Positions 25,332 through 38,631 of a stretch of 64,000 nt of DNA are shown piece by piece. The position numbers were made by a program, and so were the translations under genes. The notes under the pieces were generated by a model, which worked only from the letters and a program-made list of their open reading frames with translations, searched no databases and had not been told where the DNA came from. Origin of the DNA: Halichondria panicea (taxonomy: Eukaryota; Porifera; Demospongiae; Suberitida; Halichondriidae); assembly GCF_963675165.1 (NCBI RefSeq), contig NC_087380.1, positions 2,223,803-2,287,802 on the forward strand, given 5' to 3'. Numbering within the stretch: position 1 is the first letter of the stretch; each line of letters starts with the position of its first letter.

Positions 25332-26018
25332 ACAAAGCGAAAGGAACTTTAGGAAGAAGCCAAAGCTAGAATCCCAGCACTTCCATACATCCAGCTCCTC
25401 CCCCATGCTTAAGTCATGCTTAATAATTTTCTTTGTTTATTTTCCTTATCACACAATCATGTTAAATATTATTTAAACACGTGAAAAACATCCATTGTAC
25501 ATCTGTATTAACATTTTCCCTAACCACAGGGATCTGTATATGATTCCCAATCATTCCTATGTAATAGCAGGTTCTGTATCACAGTTATAAACCATTGTAT
25601 ACCTTAGCAACCACATAGCAACGGGCAAGAAAATTATGCTACAATGTGTCATGCGTCTGCCATCCATTTTTCCCCCTTATTCCCCTGTGCAGAGATGGAG
25701 GCAGGTCCAAGAGGATCCCCGTGTACAGAGACCCTGCTGGAGGGTACGGATTTGCATCACAATTTGAATTTGACTCTCTGCTCAGTTTAGTTCTGTACGA
25801 TGCCACCAACACGATGGAGAAACACCTAAACTGGAGACAATGCTTAGATACCTTGCATTCCATGTGGACAGGGGCCGTTAGTAACTGAACTAGCAGCTGT
25901 ACAGTATTGTATGTGTATGTGTATGCATGTGTATTGGATTGTGCATGTATACGTGAGATTTTCATTCTGTATATGTGCTTATGTATGTGGGTGCATGCAT
26001 TTGATGGGTAGAAATCAG

Positions 26019-26035
26019 ACTTCCTGTTGTCATCA
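26019..26035 (+). promoter_or_regulatory. Conserved ETS-like motif upstream of gene C
   Basis: ACTTCCTGTTGTCATC, identical to the motif before B, about 42-58 bp before the ATG. Function unknown. Confidence 0.3.
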
Positions 26036-26076
26036 GTATTAAAGACAATGAACCAATTGATTTGAATGCATGCATC

Positions 26077-29000
26077 ATGAAGAAGTTACAAGGTGACTGT
26101 GTCTCTTGGCTGGTCCTTTTGACTGGAGCTGCTCAGCTCCTACTAGTGTGTGGAGAGGGTATGTTTTACTTACAACCTCTGCCAGCAATATTTACTATTG
26201 GTTCCATCCACAATCCCCTTCCAGTTGTGTGCCCGTCTCTCTCTCCCCTGACCAATGGAATAGTCTCATACAACGACTTAACACTGGGTCTGAACACTAT
26301 GGCGACCTACACCTGTGACACTGGCTACACTCTCACTGGAGACACTACCAGGACTTGTGGGAGTGATGGAGTGTGGAGTGGGTTCGACCCATTGTGTCAG
26401 TGTAAGTGAAATAAATTGTGTACTGTTTGTGTAGGTGTGTTTCTATTTCTATAATGATCGAGATAGTGGTCTGTTCACAACTCACTCTCATCACCAATGG
26501 AAGCATTACCTATGGTGCTGGATCTCCCAACAACAGACCCTTTGGCTCTACAGCTACCTACAGCTGCAATCCTGGCTACACTCTCGCTGGAGGGAGCACA
26601 AGAAGGGTCTGTGTGAGTAGAGGGAGATGGAGTGGGTCAGCTCCAACTTGTCAAGGTGAGTTTCTGTGGCTCTTACACAGTTTGCATTTCATGTATAGAC
26701 ACAGGACCGACTGCTGCTCCACCGGTGACATGCTCTGACCTGACTAATCCAACCAATGGAATGATCGGCTACAACATTGAAGCTGCTAGTCCAAGACCAG
26801 TGGATACTGTGGCCACCTACACCTGTGTCACTGGTTACACTCTCAATGGAAACACTATGAGGACTTGTATGAGTGATGGAGTGTGGAGTGGGTCAGCTCC
26901 AGTTTGTCAACGTAAGTGGAATATATTTCCGTTTTTCATGATAATTATGTTTGGATTCCCATACAGAAAAACTCTGCTCTGACCTAACTCTCCCCAATGG
27001 AAACATTGTCTACAGTGCTGGATCCCCTGACAACAGATTTATCTTTTCTACAGCTATGTACAGCTGCAATCCTGGCTACACTCTCATTGGAGGGAGCAGC
27101 ACCAGGGTTGTATGTATGATCGGAGGGATCTGGAGTGGGTCAACTCCAAATTGTGAAGGTTAGTGCAAGGTAGTACATGTTTCATGCCACGGTGTTGACC
27201 ATGCAATAAAAATTAATACCGACTATTTTCTTACAGCCATTGCGTGTCCTCCCCTGCTGACCATTACTAATGGCATGATCTCCTACTTTCCTGATGTCAC
27301 CTCTGACTATGACCTGGGAACTGAAGCAACCTACACTTGTGAGGCTGGGTTCTATCTTGAGGGTAATGAGGTACGAGTGTGCATGGATGATGATGGAATG
27401 GACACCATTGGAGTGTGGAGTGGTCAGGAGCCAAGCTGTGTCAGTAAGTTATTAGTGAAAATGTAATTCCCTTGTACTGTACAAACTCGAACAACTGATG
27501 TGTATAATATGTAATTTTAGTCAGTTAGTTTTGTAACTCTAACCCAGTTTGCGTTTCGTAGGATCGACTGCTGCTCCACCCCCCAGCTGCTCTGACCTGA
27601 CTAATCCAACCAATGGAATGATCGGCTACAACATTGAAGCTGCTAGTCCAAGACCAGTGGATACTGTGGCCACCTACACCTGTGTCACTGGTTACACTCT
27701 CAATGGAAACACTATGAGGACTTGTATGAGTGATGGAGTGTGGAGTGGGTCAGCTCCAGTTTGTCAACGTAAGTGGAATATATTTCCGTTTTCATGATAA
27801 TTATGTTTGGATTCCCATACAGAAAAACTCTGTTCTGACCTAACTCTCCCCAATGGAAACATTGTCTACAGTGCTGGATCCCCTGACAACAGATTTATCT
27901 TCTCTACAGCTATGTACAACTGTAATCCTGGCTACATTCTCATTGGAGGGAGCACCAGGGTGGTATGTGTGATTGGAGGGATCTGGAGTGGGTCAATTTC
28001 AAATTGTGAAGGTTAGTGCAAGGTAGTACACGTTTTATGCCACGGTGTTGACCATATTTTCTCTTACAGCCATTGAGTGTCCTCCTCCACTGACCATTAC
28101 CAATGGCATGATCTCCTACTCTCCTGATGTCACCCCTGACTATGACCTGGGAACTGAGGCAACCTACACTTGTGAGGCTGGGTTCTATCTTGAGGGTAAT
28201 GAGGTACGAGTGTGTATGGATGATGATGTAATGAACGCCATTGGAGTGTGGAGTAGTCAGGAGCCAAGCTGTGTCCGTAAGTTATCAGTAAAAGTGTGCA
28301 ATCCACTTGCACTGTACAAACCTGAACAACGCGTGTGCCTATAATAATAGTTTTGTAACTCTAACCTGGCCAGTTTTCGTTTCGTAGGACCGACTGCTGC
28401 TCCACCCACCACCTGCTCTGACCTGATTATTCCAACTAATGGAATGATCGGCTACAACATTGAGACTGCTAGTCCAAGACCAGTGGACACTATGGCCACC
28501 TACATATGTGACACTGGCTACACTCTCAATGGAGAGACTACCAGAACTTGCGGGAGCGATGGAGTGTGGAGTGGGTCAACTCCAGTGTGTCAGCGTAAGT
28601 GGAAAATAGCTTTTCGTTTTTCATGCTGTGTTTGGATTCCCATACAGAGAAACTTTGTTCTGACCTCACTCTCACCAATGGAAACATTGTCTACAGTGCT
28701 GGATCCCCTGGCAACAGACTTATCTTCTCTACAGCTATATACAGCTGCAATCCTGGCTACACTCTCACTGGAGGGAGTACCAGGGTGGTATGTGTGATTG
28801 GAGGGATCTGGAGTGGGTCAACTCCAAATTGTGAAGGTTAGTGCAAGGTAGTACATGTTTCATGCCACGGTGTTGACCAATAAAATTAATAATGACTGTT
28901 TTCTCTTACAGCCATTATGTGTCCTTCTCTACTGGCCATTACTAATGGCATTATCTCCTACTCTCCTGATGTCACCTCTGACTATGACCAGGGAACTGAG

Positions 29001-32000
29001 GCAACCTACACTTGTGAGGCTGGGTTCTATCTTGAGGGTAATGAGGTACGAGTATGTATGGACGATGATGGAATGGACTCCATTGGAGTGTGGAGTGGTA
29101 GCCAGGAGCCAAGCTGTGTCTGTAAGTTAAGCTTACGTGGCTCGGAACGTTGAGCCAGTGTAGCTTAGGTGGTAAATGGCTTGCCGTGGTGGTGAGGAGG
29201 TAAATTTCGTCGGAGAAAGGGCAGATGAAACTAAAATTTATGTGTTTTCCAGATAATAGTTAGTTAAATATTAATATATAGCTGGTACAAATTTACTACC
29301 CTCACTAGAGCACTGGTGTAAACATTCTCACTACACACAGCTATTCAGTGTCCTCCTCTCAATCTTGTTCCCAATGGATTCATCACCTACGCTCCCGACA
29401 ACACATCTATCAGTAGCCATGATCTGGGCACTGTGGCCACTTACTCCTGTAACACTGGATTTGTTTTGGACTTCTCCCTGGGGGGATCTGAGATGAGAAC
29501 TTGTATGGATGATATGGACAATGATGCAGAGGGAGTGTTTGATAGATATGCTCCGAGATGTATCGGTAAGTCTGTTGATTCCTAAAATTGCGTTGTACTG
29601 TTTTTGCTCAATCACACTGTACTTGTATGAAAGAACAATGTGCTCTAAACTTACAGCCATTCAGTGTCTTCCCCTCGATTCTGTTGTCAATGGAGTCATC
29701 AGTTATGCTATTGATATTGCTGCAAAATATGATCTGGGCACTGTAGCCACTTATGACTGTGACCCTGGGTTTGTTCTGGACCTCTCCCTAGGGGGATCTG
29801 AGATGAGACCTTGTGTGGATGATAATGGAATGGACACCATTGGAGTATGGAGTGGTCAAGAGCCAAGCTGTGTCCGTAAGTTACTTGCACTGTGTATTAT
29901 AGCATTGGTTGATGTGTTTTGCTTGTATACAATTACTCTGATTACAGCCATCACTTAAAGTATGTAAATTGATTTTTTCTACAGCTCAGAAGGTGTATCT
30001 AGTTAAATATTATATGGCACATATAATTATATTTTGTGTGACTTTGACATTCCTTTTCAGCAACACGATGTGCCCCACTGATGACTGCTCTTGATAACGG
30101 AATTGTGACTTACTCCAACCAATTGCAAAATGAAAAGTACATCTTTGGCACATTAGTCACATACATCTGCTCTCCTGGTTACGGTCTGAGCAGTACTCAG
30201 AATCGAACATGCATCACTGATGGTGGAAGGACTATTGGAATATTCAATGGAAGTGACCCCACTTGTGATCGTGAGTTATTAGTTGACTGCAACTCCAATA
30301 AAAAATTTTTTGTCCACAGGTATAACCTGCTCTGCTCTCCCTGATGTTATGAATGGGACCATTAATTACTCTAGTGGTGGTACTACTGCACCATATGACT
30401 ATGAAACAACAGCTACTTATCATTGCAATCTTGGACATGTGTTAACAACTAGAGACAGTGAGAAGACCTGTACTGGTGATGGTAGGAGTCCTAGCGGTCA
30501 GTGGGATGGTGCTGCTCCTCAATGTCCACGTATGTCACAGTTCTATTATTGCAATTGGTCATGTCACATGATACTGTATACACAGCTGTGGACTGTAGGA
30601 CTCCTCCGTCTATTACCAATGGATTTTCTGGGATACCAACAACCACAACATTCACAGGGACAATGACTTACAGCTGTAATGATGGCTATGCACTCTTTGG
30701 GATTGCTACAAGTACTTGTCAGGCAAATGCAACCTGGAGCAGATCACCAAAATGCAGAGGTACATGTGCATGCATATTCAGTGTTTTTACATTAATAGCC
30801 ACACAACACTAACACAGGTATCACTATTGGTGGTATCCAATCTGGTGTGTCCATCTATATTGGAGATTCTGTTACCATCACCTGCACCACTGACTCTCCT
30901 GCTGACTCAGTAATGTTGCTGCAAGATGACCAACCTCTTCATGAAACTAATAGTCAAACCACTTTGATGCATAATATCTCTGTGACTGACAGCATCAATG
31001 GGAACATCTTCAAATGTGAGGCCAACTTAACAGGAAGAACCTACTCTTCAGATACTACCTTTGATATGGTTACCATTTCCATTAAAAGTAAGTCGAAAAT
31101 TGTATTATGGATATAATTTAACACTATCTCACAGTTCCTGAACAACCTATCAATGCTAGTATCAGAACATCTAGTCCTTCAACTCCACTAATTGGACAAT
31201 TGTACAATTGGACTTGCACTGTTTCTTTATTTCCTGGACTAACTCGCACACCAACTGCCCAATGGTTGAAGGTTACGATGGGGGAGGAAATTAATAATCT
31301 TAATCGATCCACTCTTAATTTCTCTCCACTAAGAACCTCAGATGCTGGCAGATACCGTTGTCAGGGAAATGTTAGTACTACTGTTCACTCTCAATCCCTT
31401 TCAGACAGCAACGATATTGACATAATTGTTCAAAGTAAGTCAAATCTCTATTGCTTTTATTGTCGTATTATTAATAATTATATTTACAGTACCAACACCA
31501 TCAGTGACAATCATGAGGTCTGTTTCTGATTCAGCTCTGTTTGCTAATCAAAGTGTGGTAACATTCACATGTCAAGTGTCTGTACATAAAGACATTGATA
31601 CTCCCGTCACTTTGAGCTTGACTTGGACTCGTGAGGTTTATAATGATGAAAATGAGACAACTACTGAGGTATTCATGGTGAATAGCACAACAACCCAAAT
31701 TATTATGAGAAATTGGACCTTTAATGATTTAAGTTCAAAAGACCAGAGAGTGATCTGCAATGGAACAATAAGCTCAGCTAGTAGGTTTATTCAAGGAAAT
31801 AGCAGTATATATGAAGACACGTTATCTGTTGCTGGTAAGTTACTGTTTTCATAGCCTGTGATAAAGTGAATACATTTCAGGTGTGTTTCTGATGTTCAAC
31901 GACATTGCGCTTAACGACAACACTACCTCTGTGCCAGCGAGGGATGTACGTGTCATACAGTGTCACTCTGACAAGACAGATACATTCAATGAAAGACAAC

Positions 32001-35000
32001 ACGGATGGAATTTTCCTAATGGCAGTAAAGTTACTAACATCAGCACACTAGCTGTTGCAACACGGGAGGGAGGACACCTGGCACTCACTCGAGTGGGGAA
32101 CAGTTCCTTGCCAGCTGGAGAGTATTGTTGCAAGGCTCAGGACGCCAGGGAAATCAGACACACCCTCTGTGTGCTTGTGGAGCAAGGTGAGCTGATGAGC
32201 ATTTGCTTTTTGCAGATGAGGTTCTTGAGATAGAATTGTATAGTAATGCTGGATGTGTAGTAGTGCAAGTGAGGAGTTGAGACAGATGTTATGTACTTCC
32301 AATGTAGTGCAGAGGGTAGTATTACTATAAATGCTCTTAAGATAAGTATGATTCTTGGTAATGTGAGGCACATGTGTACCCAGCAATGATCAATATAGCT
32401 ATACCTCTACTTTACATGGCCTTATTTTTCAGGCCCTACTCTACCCACAGAACCAAGTTCTAGTAGCACTGCCATGGTTGGAGGGATAGGTGCTGCGATT
32501 GTTATTTTGGTGGTTGCTCTTCTGATCATTGGAGCAGTTATTCTCATTGCTCTAAGGTATGATTAAGTCAAAGACATTTATGTGAATTAAGTCTTTTCTC
32601 TGTAATTAAGACACAATACTTAGCTAAATACCAAATCTTCTCCGCATTAATGAATGTACCATTTAATTTCAGAGCTCGTAGATCTGGAAAGCACACTTTC
32701 TCTAGCCTTGCATTTGGAGGGAGAGTGAAGCGTAAATCTCTCTTCACTGTAAAAGTTGACCCCTTGACCCCATTGGACATACCCCTGGACGACCACATTG
32801 ACACCTTGACCCCTGATGCAAATATGTATGTGGGTGTGACCACCTTCAGTAAGGAAGCGGGTAAAAAAGTTGAAGGAAATCAGCAAGGTATCCTATAAAT
32901 AATTGCCCTTAAGTATATATACGCAAGTCTTCTACTATTTCACAGGATCTGCACTTGGTACAAACAGTTCATTTTACACCACTGACTTCCCTGCTCATGT
33001 GGACACAATGCACGAGGACACAGACAAGCTCTTCGAGACTGAGTACACGGTAAGCATGTGTGCATGCAGAGTCGAATAATCTTTCTCACTGTTTCACATT
33101 AGTGGTAACTTCCTAAATTATTCATCTCAGTCCATCAGCAAGGAGCCCCACTCTCCCAACAACGAGTCAAAACTGCCTCACAACACAACCAAGAACAGAT
33201 TCGGAAACGTCTTCCCTTGTGAGTACACAAATTAATGTTAACTTGTGCTTATTTTGTATACAGATGATTTCAACCGTGTTAAGTTGAAGCCTGTGAAGGA
33301 CATCAGAGGATCAGACTACATCAATGCCAGCTATGTCAATGTGAGTCGATAATCATCAGCATAACTCATTTTTCATGACATGTATTTGCAGGGCTATATG
33401 ACCAACACCAAGTACATTGCTGCTCAAGGTGAGCACATCACTCATGCACATTCACAGTGTATCATTGCCCCAAACTCAGGTCCTCTGCCCAATACACTGG
33501 AAGATTTCTGGAAGATGATTATGGAGAACAAACTGCGAACAATCGTCATGCTCACTAAATGTTTTGAGGAGAGGGTGAGCTACTACACAATTCAAATTTT
33601 TATCACATAATTATTATTGTCTAGTTGGAAGTTTTTCTTCTAATGTTTTTGCTACAACTTATTGTAATTCCCAATATCAATTTTATCCTTGTAGAAAAAG
33701 TGTGAGTGTTACTGGCCCCTGAAGGACAACCAACCTCTTGAGATGGGCTGTGGTATCGTGGTCTCTCTGACCAGTATGGTGGCCTTCCCCGACTTCACTG
33801 TCAGGAGAATGAAAGTCAATCAAGTCAGTTTGTTTACAGTTTGGAATGTACTGTGTACACAAACACCCACGAATTTTGCAAAGTGAAGCCTTATAGCTGT
33901 TGATAAACGATGAAGCATACAACGTTGCATTTTGGGATATGTATTGTGTACACAAACGCCAACAAATTTAGTGAAGTGCCGTTGATATGAATTATTACAT
34001 TGTCACAATCATGTATCACTGTTATACATAATTCCATACAACTATTGGTAAACCACACCCCCTATAGCCCACCCTCGGCTCGTCCCCTGTGTTTGAGGTG
34101 ACCCTGTTCCACTACACCTCCTGGCCAGACCACGGTGTCCCCTCCAGTGGCATGTCCCTCATCTACTTCACTCGTGCTGTTCGTAAGACACACTCCCAGG
34201 ATGATCCCCGCCCACTCCTCGTACACTGCAGCGCTGGTGTCGGACGAACTGGAACGTTCATTGTCTTGGATACGATGTTGGATCGTATGGAGCAGGACGG
34301 GATGATACATATCTACGATTGTGTTACTCATATTCGGAAACAGAGGGTGCTCCTCGTACAAACTCTGGTATGCTAGGAAGTGGTTTATAGTATTGTATGT
34401 ATAAAGAACAATGAAGTATACGTAATTTTGCATGGCATTTGTTGCCTGTGTGTGATAAATAAGTTTTGCTATGTTAATGGTTTTCACAACAAAATTCTGC
34501 GACCAGCTGTCATTATAATCACCTCCCTCTCCCCTATGTGTCTTTATCACTTCCTCAGTCCCAGTACATCTTCCTGCATGATGCCCTCAAGGAGCTCATA
34601 GTGTGTGGGGAGACAGAGATACCAGCACATGTTCTCATGACAACCGTCAACCAGCTCAAAGAACCAGCTGCCACTGATGAGGAGATAGACATGGCTCAGT
34701 CTTGGGTAGAGGAGGACACACCCACTGGCTTCCAGCGACAGTTTGAAGTAGGCTAATCATTTGTTGTTCTTGTCCCAATGTACTTGCCCCATTCTTGAGA
34801 TCTCACTTTGTGTATTACTGCTATGCTATTATTGCTGTGCTCAAGCCTGTGTATTTTATGGCTGTGGAATTAATTATTATTATTGTGGATTCATTTTTGG
34901 GGAAGTCAACTTGGACTATACTGCATGGTAATGTATATTACTCAGATTTTGAGTGAGTGTTCTGTGCCTGACGGGACAGAAGACTACTACAGCTCTCAGA

Positions 35001-36327
35001 ATGAGGAGAATGAAGACAAGAACAGATACTCTCAGATTCTGCCAAGTAAGCTAAAATCACTAATAACTCCACATGCACACGGCGTGCTGCAAACATTATG
35101 CAGTGTTGTAGTCAAATTTGCATTTTATTTTTAGCTTTAAGATTCCATTTTTCATTTTCAGATGAGATGCATCGAGTCAAGCTTCGATTCTCACCTTCTG
35201 GTTCTAACTACATCAATGCCAGCTACATTCATGTGAGGAAGCTAAACAGTACCGCCCACACACTATTTCTTCACTGTTCATGTGCTACTTCTTGTCCAGG
35301 GCTACCAATGCACTATGTATTTCTCTAGCGACTTTTTATGTGATTTAATACTTTAATTGTGAAGTGTTTCTCCCAACAATAATCCACTACTCTCTTGTCC
35401 AGGGCTACCAACAGAGGCGAGGGTACATAGCCACTCAAGGTCCCCTGGAGCACACCACTGGAGACTTGTGGAGGATGGTGGTGGAGAATGAGTGCAGCTG
35501 TATCGTCATGCTCTGTACCCTCAGGGAGGGGGAGGAGGTGTGTTGTATTTATGTATCTTTTTTGTTTATGCTTTCATTTTTAACTTGCATTTAGAAAGTG
35601 AATATTTGCACATAAACAGTTTTAACAAAACTCTTTATGCAGCAAAAAGTACAATGTATACATAACCCTAAACCTCCTATAGCTCTTATATTGAACAGTA
35701 TATGCACTATACTGTATCTTCACTTATTTTTTTCTTCTTCAACAGAAGGTGTGCCATCGCTACTGGCCCAAGTTCCAAGGAGAGGCAGGAACTTATGGTG
35801 ACTTCACTGTCACTCAGCAGACATTCGACGCTTACGGTGACTACGTTGTCAGGAAGCTATCTGTTGCCATGGCAGCCTCCGATGATATCCCCTCCGAAGT
35901 GACACAGTTTCACTTCACCCGCTGGACCGAGAAGGACCCCCCACAGACCCCTGTCGCTATACTAGACGTTGTGCAGGAAGTGAATGCTGTTCAGATGGCC
36001 TCAGGCAATAAACCCATTGTCGTCATGTGCAAGTAAGTGTGTGTATGTGTATGCGTGCTTTGATGGTACAGCTATACCTATGCTAAACAAGTATCTCAAT
36101 GTCTCACTACCCCCCCCCACATACACACACGCACACACACACACACACAGCAACTTATGCATTAAAGTAAACAATGTCTCACTACCCCCCCCCCACATAC
36201 ACACACGCACACACACACACACAGCAACTTATGCAGTAAAGTAAACAATGTCTCACTACCCCCCCCCCACACACACACGCACACGCAGCAACTTATGTAT
36301 TAAAGTAAACAATATCTCACTACCCCC

Positions 36328-36365
<38 letters not shown>

Positions 36366-36937
36366 TATGCACACGCACACGCAGCAACTTATGCGCATTA
36401 AAGTGAACAATGTCTCACTACCCCCCCCCCCACAAACACACACGCACACGCACACGCAGCAACTTATGCATTAAAGTAACTCACTACCCACACTTAATAC
36501 CTTACTACCTCCCCCTCACACACATGCAGCAATGGGATTGGTCGCACTGGAGTGTTCATCACCCTGCATGCTCAACTGGAGCGACTCAAGATTGAGGGTG
36601 TGGTCGATCTGTTCCAGTTCATCAAGTTTGCTCGCAAACAGAGGGAGGGGCTCGTTAGCAGTCCTGTAAGTCGTTAACAATACAAGTCTATTGGTCTACT
36701 GTATTCTCTATTATCTATTCTATGCTGTATAGATCCAATGTTTAGCTACTCTGTTTATTTTGAAAAAGTACGTGTGTGCTTTCGAAAAGCTTTGTACATT
36801 CATTTATTATCTTTAAATATGAAGTAATCACTGTACATCCACCCACTGTGCAGGAGATGTATGCTTTCTGTCACAAGGCACTGGCTGACTATGTGGACAG
36901 TTTTGAAACTTATGCCAACTTCAAAGAACTGGTTTAA
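26077..36937 (+). CDS. Gene C: receptor-type protein tyrosine phosphatase with 16 CCP and 4 Ig-like domains
   Basis: Complete 37-exon model, about 2226 aa, frame open throughout. Signal exon 26077-26158 ([20 protein letters not shown]), then directly CCPs: the CHTD Ig-like exon of B, D and E is missing. CCP exons: 26225-26401, 26467-26655, 26699-26911, 26967-27158, 27237-27443, 27562-27768, 27823-28011, 28070-28276, 28388-28594, 28648-28836, 28912-29121, 29341-29565, 29657-29875, 30061-30270, 30320-30529, 30586-30759. Ig-like 30818-31087, 31135-31434, 31490-31834, 31881-32186; membrane 32451-32556; juxtamembrane 32673-32887, 32946-33049, 33131-33218; D1 33264-33340, 33392-33428, 33480-33574, 33695-33823, 34068-34367, 34559-34747; D2 34946-35045, 35162-35232, 35403-35537, 35746-36032, 36530-36665, 36854-36937. 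D1 has intact catalytic motifs and D2 is MCNNGIGRTG. Intron 1 (66 nt) has no stop in frame. Confidence 0.85.
26699..29121 (+). repeat. Three-CCP exon cassette repeated three times (gene C)
   Basis: Cassettes at 26699-27443, 27562-28276 and 28388-29121, starts 863 and 826 bp apart. Each contains the same three CCP types in order: TAAPP..CSDLxxPTNGMI, then [20 protein letters not shown], then AIxCPxLxxITNGxISYSPD. Introns are also conserved (for example TGCAAGGTAGTACATGTTTCATGCCACGGTG after the second exon). Gene D keeps one spread-out set of these types (41454, 43442 and 43774). Unequal crossing-over between like exons is the likely cause. Confidence 0.8.
36091..36475 (+). repeat. Minisatellite with C-run and CA tract, about five copies (gene C D2 intron)
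   Basis: Monomers of about 65-100 bp, each with CAATGTCTCACTACCCC, a CA/CGCA tract, then CAGCAACTTATGC and ATTAAAGTAAA. Located between the D2 exons 35746-36032 and 36530-36665. A and B have only one short copy at this place. The intron is 497 nt, the same length as in D. Confidence 0.85.
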
Positions 36938-38408
36938 TTATAACAGTAACTTCACAAAAACATTTGATTTTAGATTTTACTGCTGCTTTTATAGTTTTTA
37001 GATTATTGTACAGACTCAGATTATACCAATAGCAAAACTGTGAATGTGTTTACCACTGACTTTTATGATACTGAATTATTGCACTTGCTGGGATGAGAGT
37101 GTGTTCTCATAATGTGTGTTGTTACCAATTCTCTCCCCACCCACCATATTGCAGGTTTCTCCAGCAGCATGGTTGACATAACGATGATATCAATGCTCGT
37201 ATTGAGCGTATTGAGGCTGACTCTAGTGGAGTGGAGGAGGACGAGGGACTCTACGCCACCTACGCCATGCTACACACCTATCGCAATGAGTGAGTGGGGG
37301 GGAGGGGTGGGTACAGTGTACCTGTACGTTAAAATCACGAATTAGAATTAAGATTTGCTTAGGTTATTAGATTGTTGGATTGAACAATCGCATTTATGTG
37401 CACGCCGGAATTAATCCTTACTCCATTATTTTTTGTTTAGCACTTACGTAAAAAGCATACATGGATTGTAGTTAGTCATTAATTGTGAAGTATATAGTGG
37501 AGTTGATATGCTTGGATCACTAGATACTGCCATGGATATTTGGTACCACAGGTATTACCATCGTAAGTATTCAGTTTCCACGATACATTGTAAGTGTGTA
37601 TCTTAATTTTTAAGGTACATGGGAATCTACTGCTAATTTAAGAGCTTGCATGAGCAGATGTTGAATGTTGTTTTTGCTGCATCACATGATGTACATTGTC
37701 TTTTGCAAAAACATTGATGTGTACCTTTACTTGCATAAACTTTCATTGTTTTCGACCTCCAGGTCCGACTACTAGAGGATATCCCAGGGAGCTGAGGGAG
37801 CGAGATGTGAAGAGACCACCCCCTCTGAGAGAGGATGGCCCTCAGAGAGTGAGAGGGGCCAGACCAGAGACCATCCCTGCTACCACCACTACACCATATG
37901 TACATGTGTGTGAGGTGGTACTGGAAAGTTGAAAGGCCTCGACTCCAGGCCCTTAATTGCATGTAATCGAGGCTACATTTAGTTGCTACAACTAAGACTT
38001 TCATAACTTCGTCATGAGTGTATAAATTATGGTTGTACGTACATACATGTGCAGTATTCAATCGATGTACAATGTGATGTACTATGACATTGCTTTTATG
38101 TATGAGCCTGTATCAGACTATTGTGTGAATGGCATTACTTTTAGTGATTGCTATGATTATATCTGTCCCCCCGCAGTCTCAACAGCTGATCAGTTACAGG
38201 GATCTGAAGGTGTCACGTGACCTGCTGACACCCGCACTTTTTAGAGTTAGCCTGGATAAACCCAAACATCTCGTGAGTCAACCGATGAGTATCCCTGCCT
38301 AATGATTCCCAATTGAGGTTTTTATCTATTACGTACTAGTATCTACCCATACACTTCTCTTTCAGTTGGGTTTCCAGTATAATTATCAGCTATTCCGTGC
38401 ATTTCAGC

Positions 38409-38631
38409 TACCGTATAGCGCGAAATTTTCGAGGGGCTTAATTTTTGCTGATTTCGTGGGTTAGCAATCCTACACGAAAATTAAGTCCACGAAAATTGTT
38501 CTTTAATTAGAATTATCTGCTGTAACGTGCAAAGATTAAAGACGTGGCTTCCGGTAAGCAGTCCATTCCACGAACATTGTGCAACGAAATGCTTTTAGAG
38601 GCCAGCCTCAAAAATTTCGTGCTATACGGTA
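38409..38631. mobile_element. TACCGTATAG-type MITE in the C tail
   Basis: Left TACCGTATAGCGCGAAATTT and right AAATTTCGTGCTATACGGTA are near-perfect inverted repeats; 223 bp, no ORF. The best preserved member in the window and absent from the equivalent place in A, B and D. Confidence 0.75.

Larger units (their letters stand above)
22106..25887 (+). pseudogene. p85-like 3'-end fragment, copy B
   Basis: Same set of exon-like pieces as after gene A. At 22106-22240 the coiled-coil end reads LQQRGWRNDEINARIE. The linker near 22740-22850 is degenerate. At 23103-23189 ELAWMNPSIS is followed by an in-frame TGA. Near 24170-24250 NETFLVRPKGN holds the SH2 FLVR (24189-24200) and ends at a good GTAAGT. 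At 25693-25887 the last SH2 exon begins RDGGRSKRIPVYRD and continues GGYGFASQFEFDS, but a small indel near 25826 shifts the frame before the HNPELE...YP end. Its t4-t5 interval also received the palindromic element and the Crypton-like ORF. Probably non-functional. Confidence 0.6.

Noticed and set aside
36106..36460. CRISPR-like array from regularly spaced repeats in the D2 intron
   Set aside because: It is a C-run/CA minisatellite of unequal monomers in a eukaryotic intron, with no spacer structure or cas genes.
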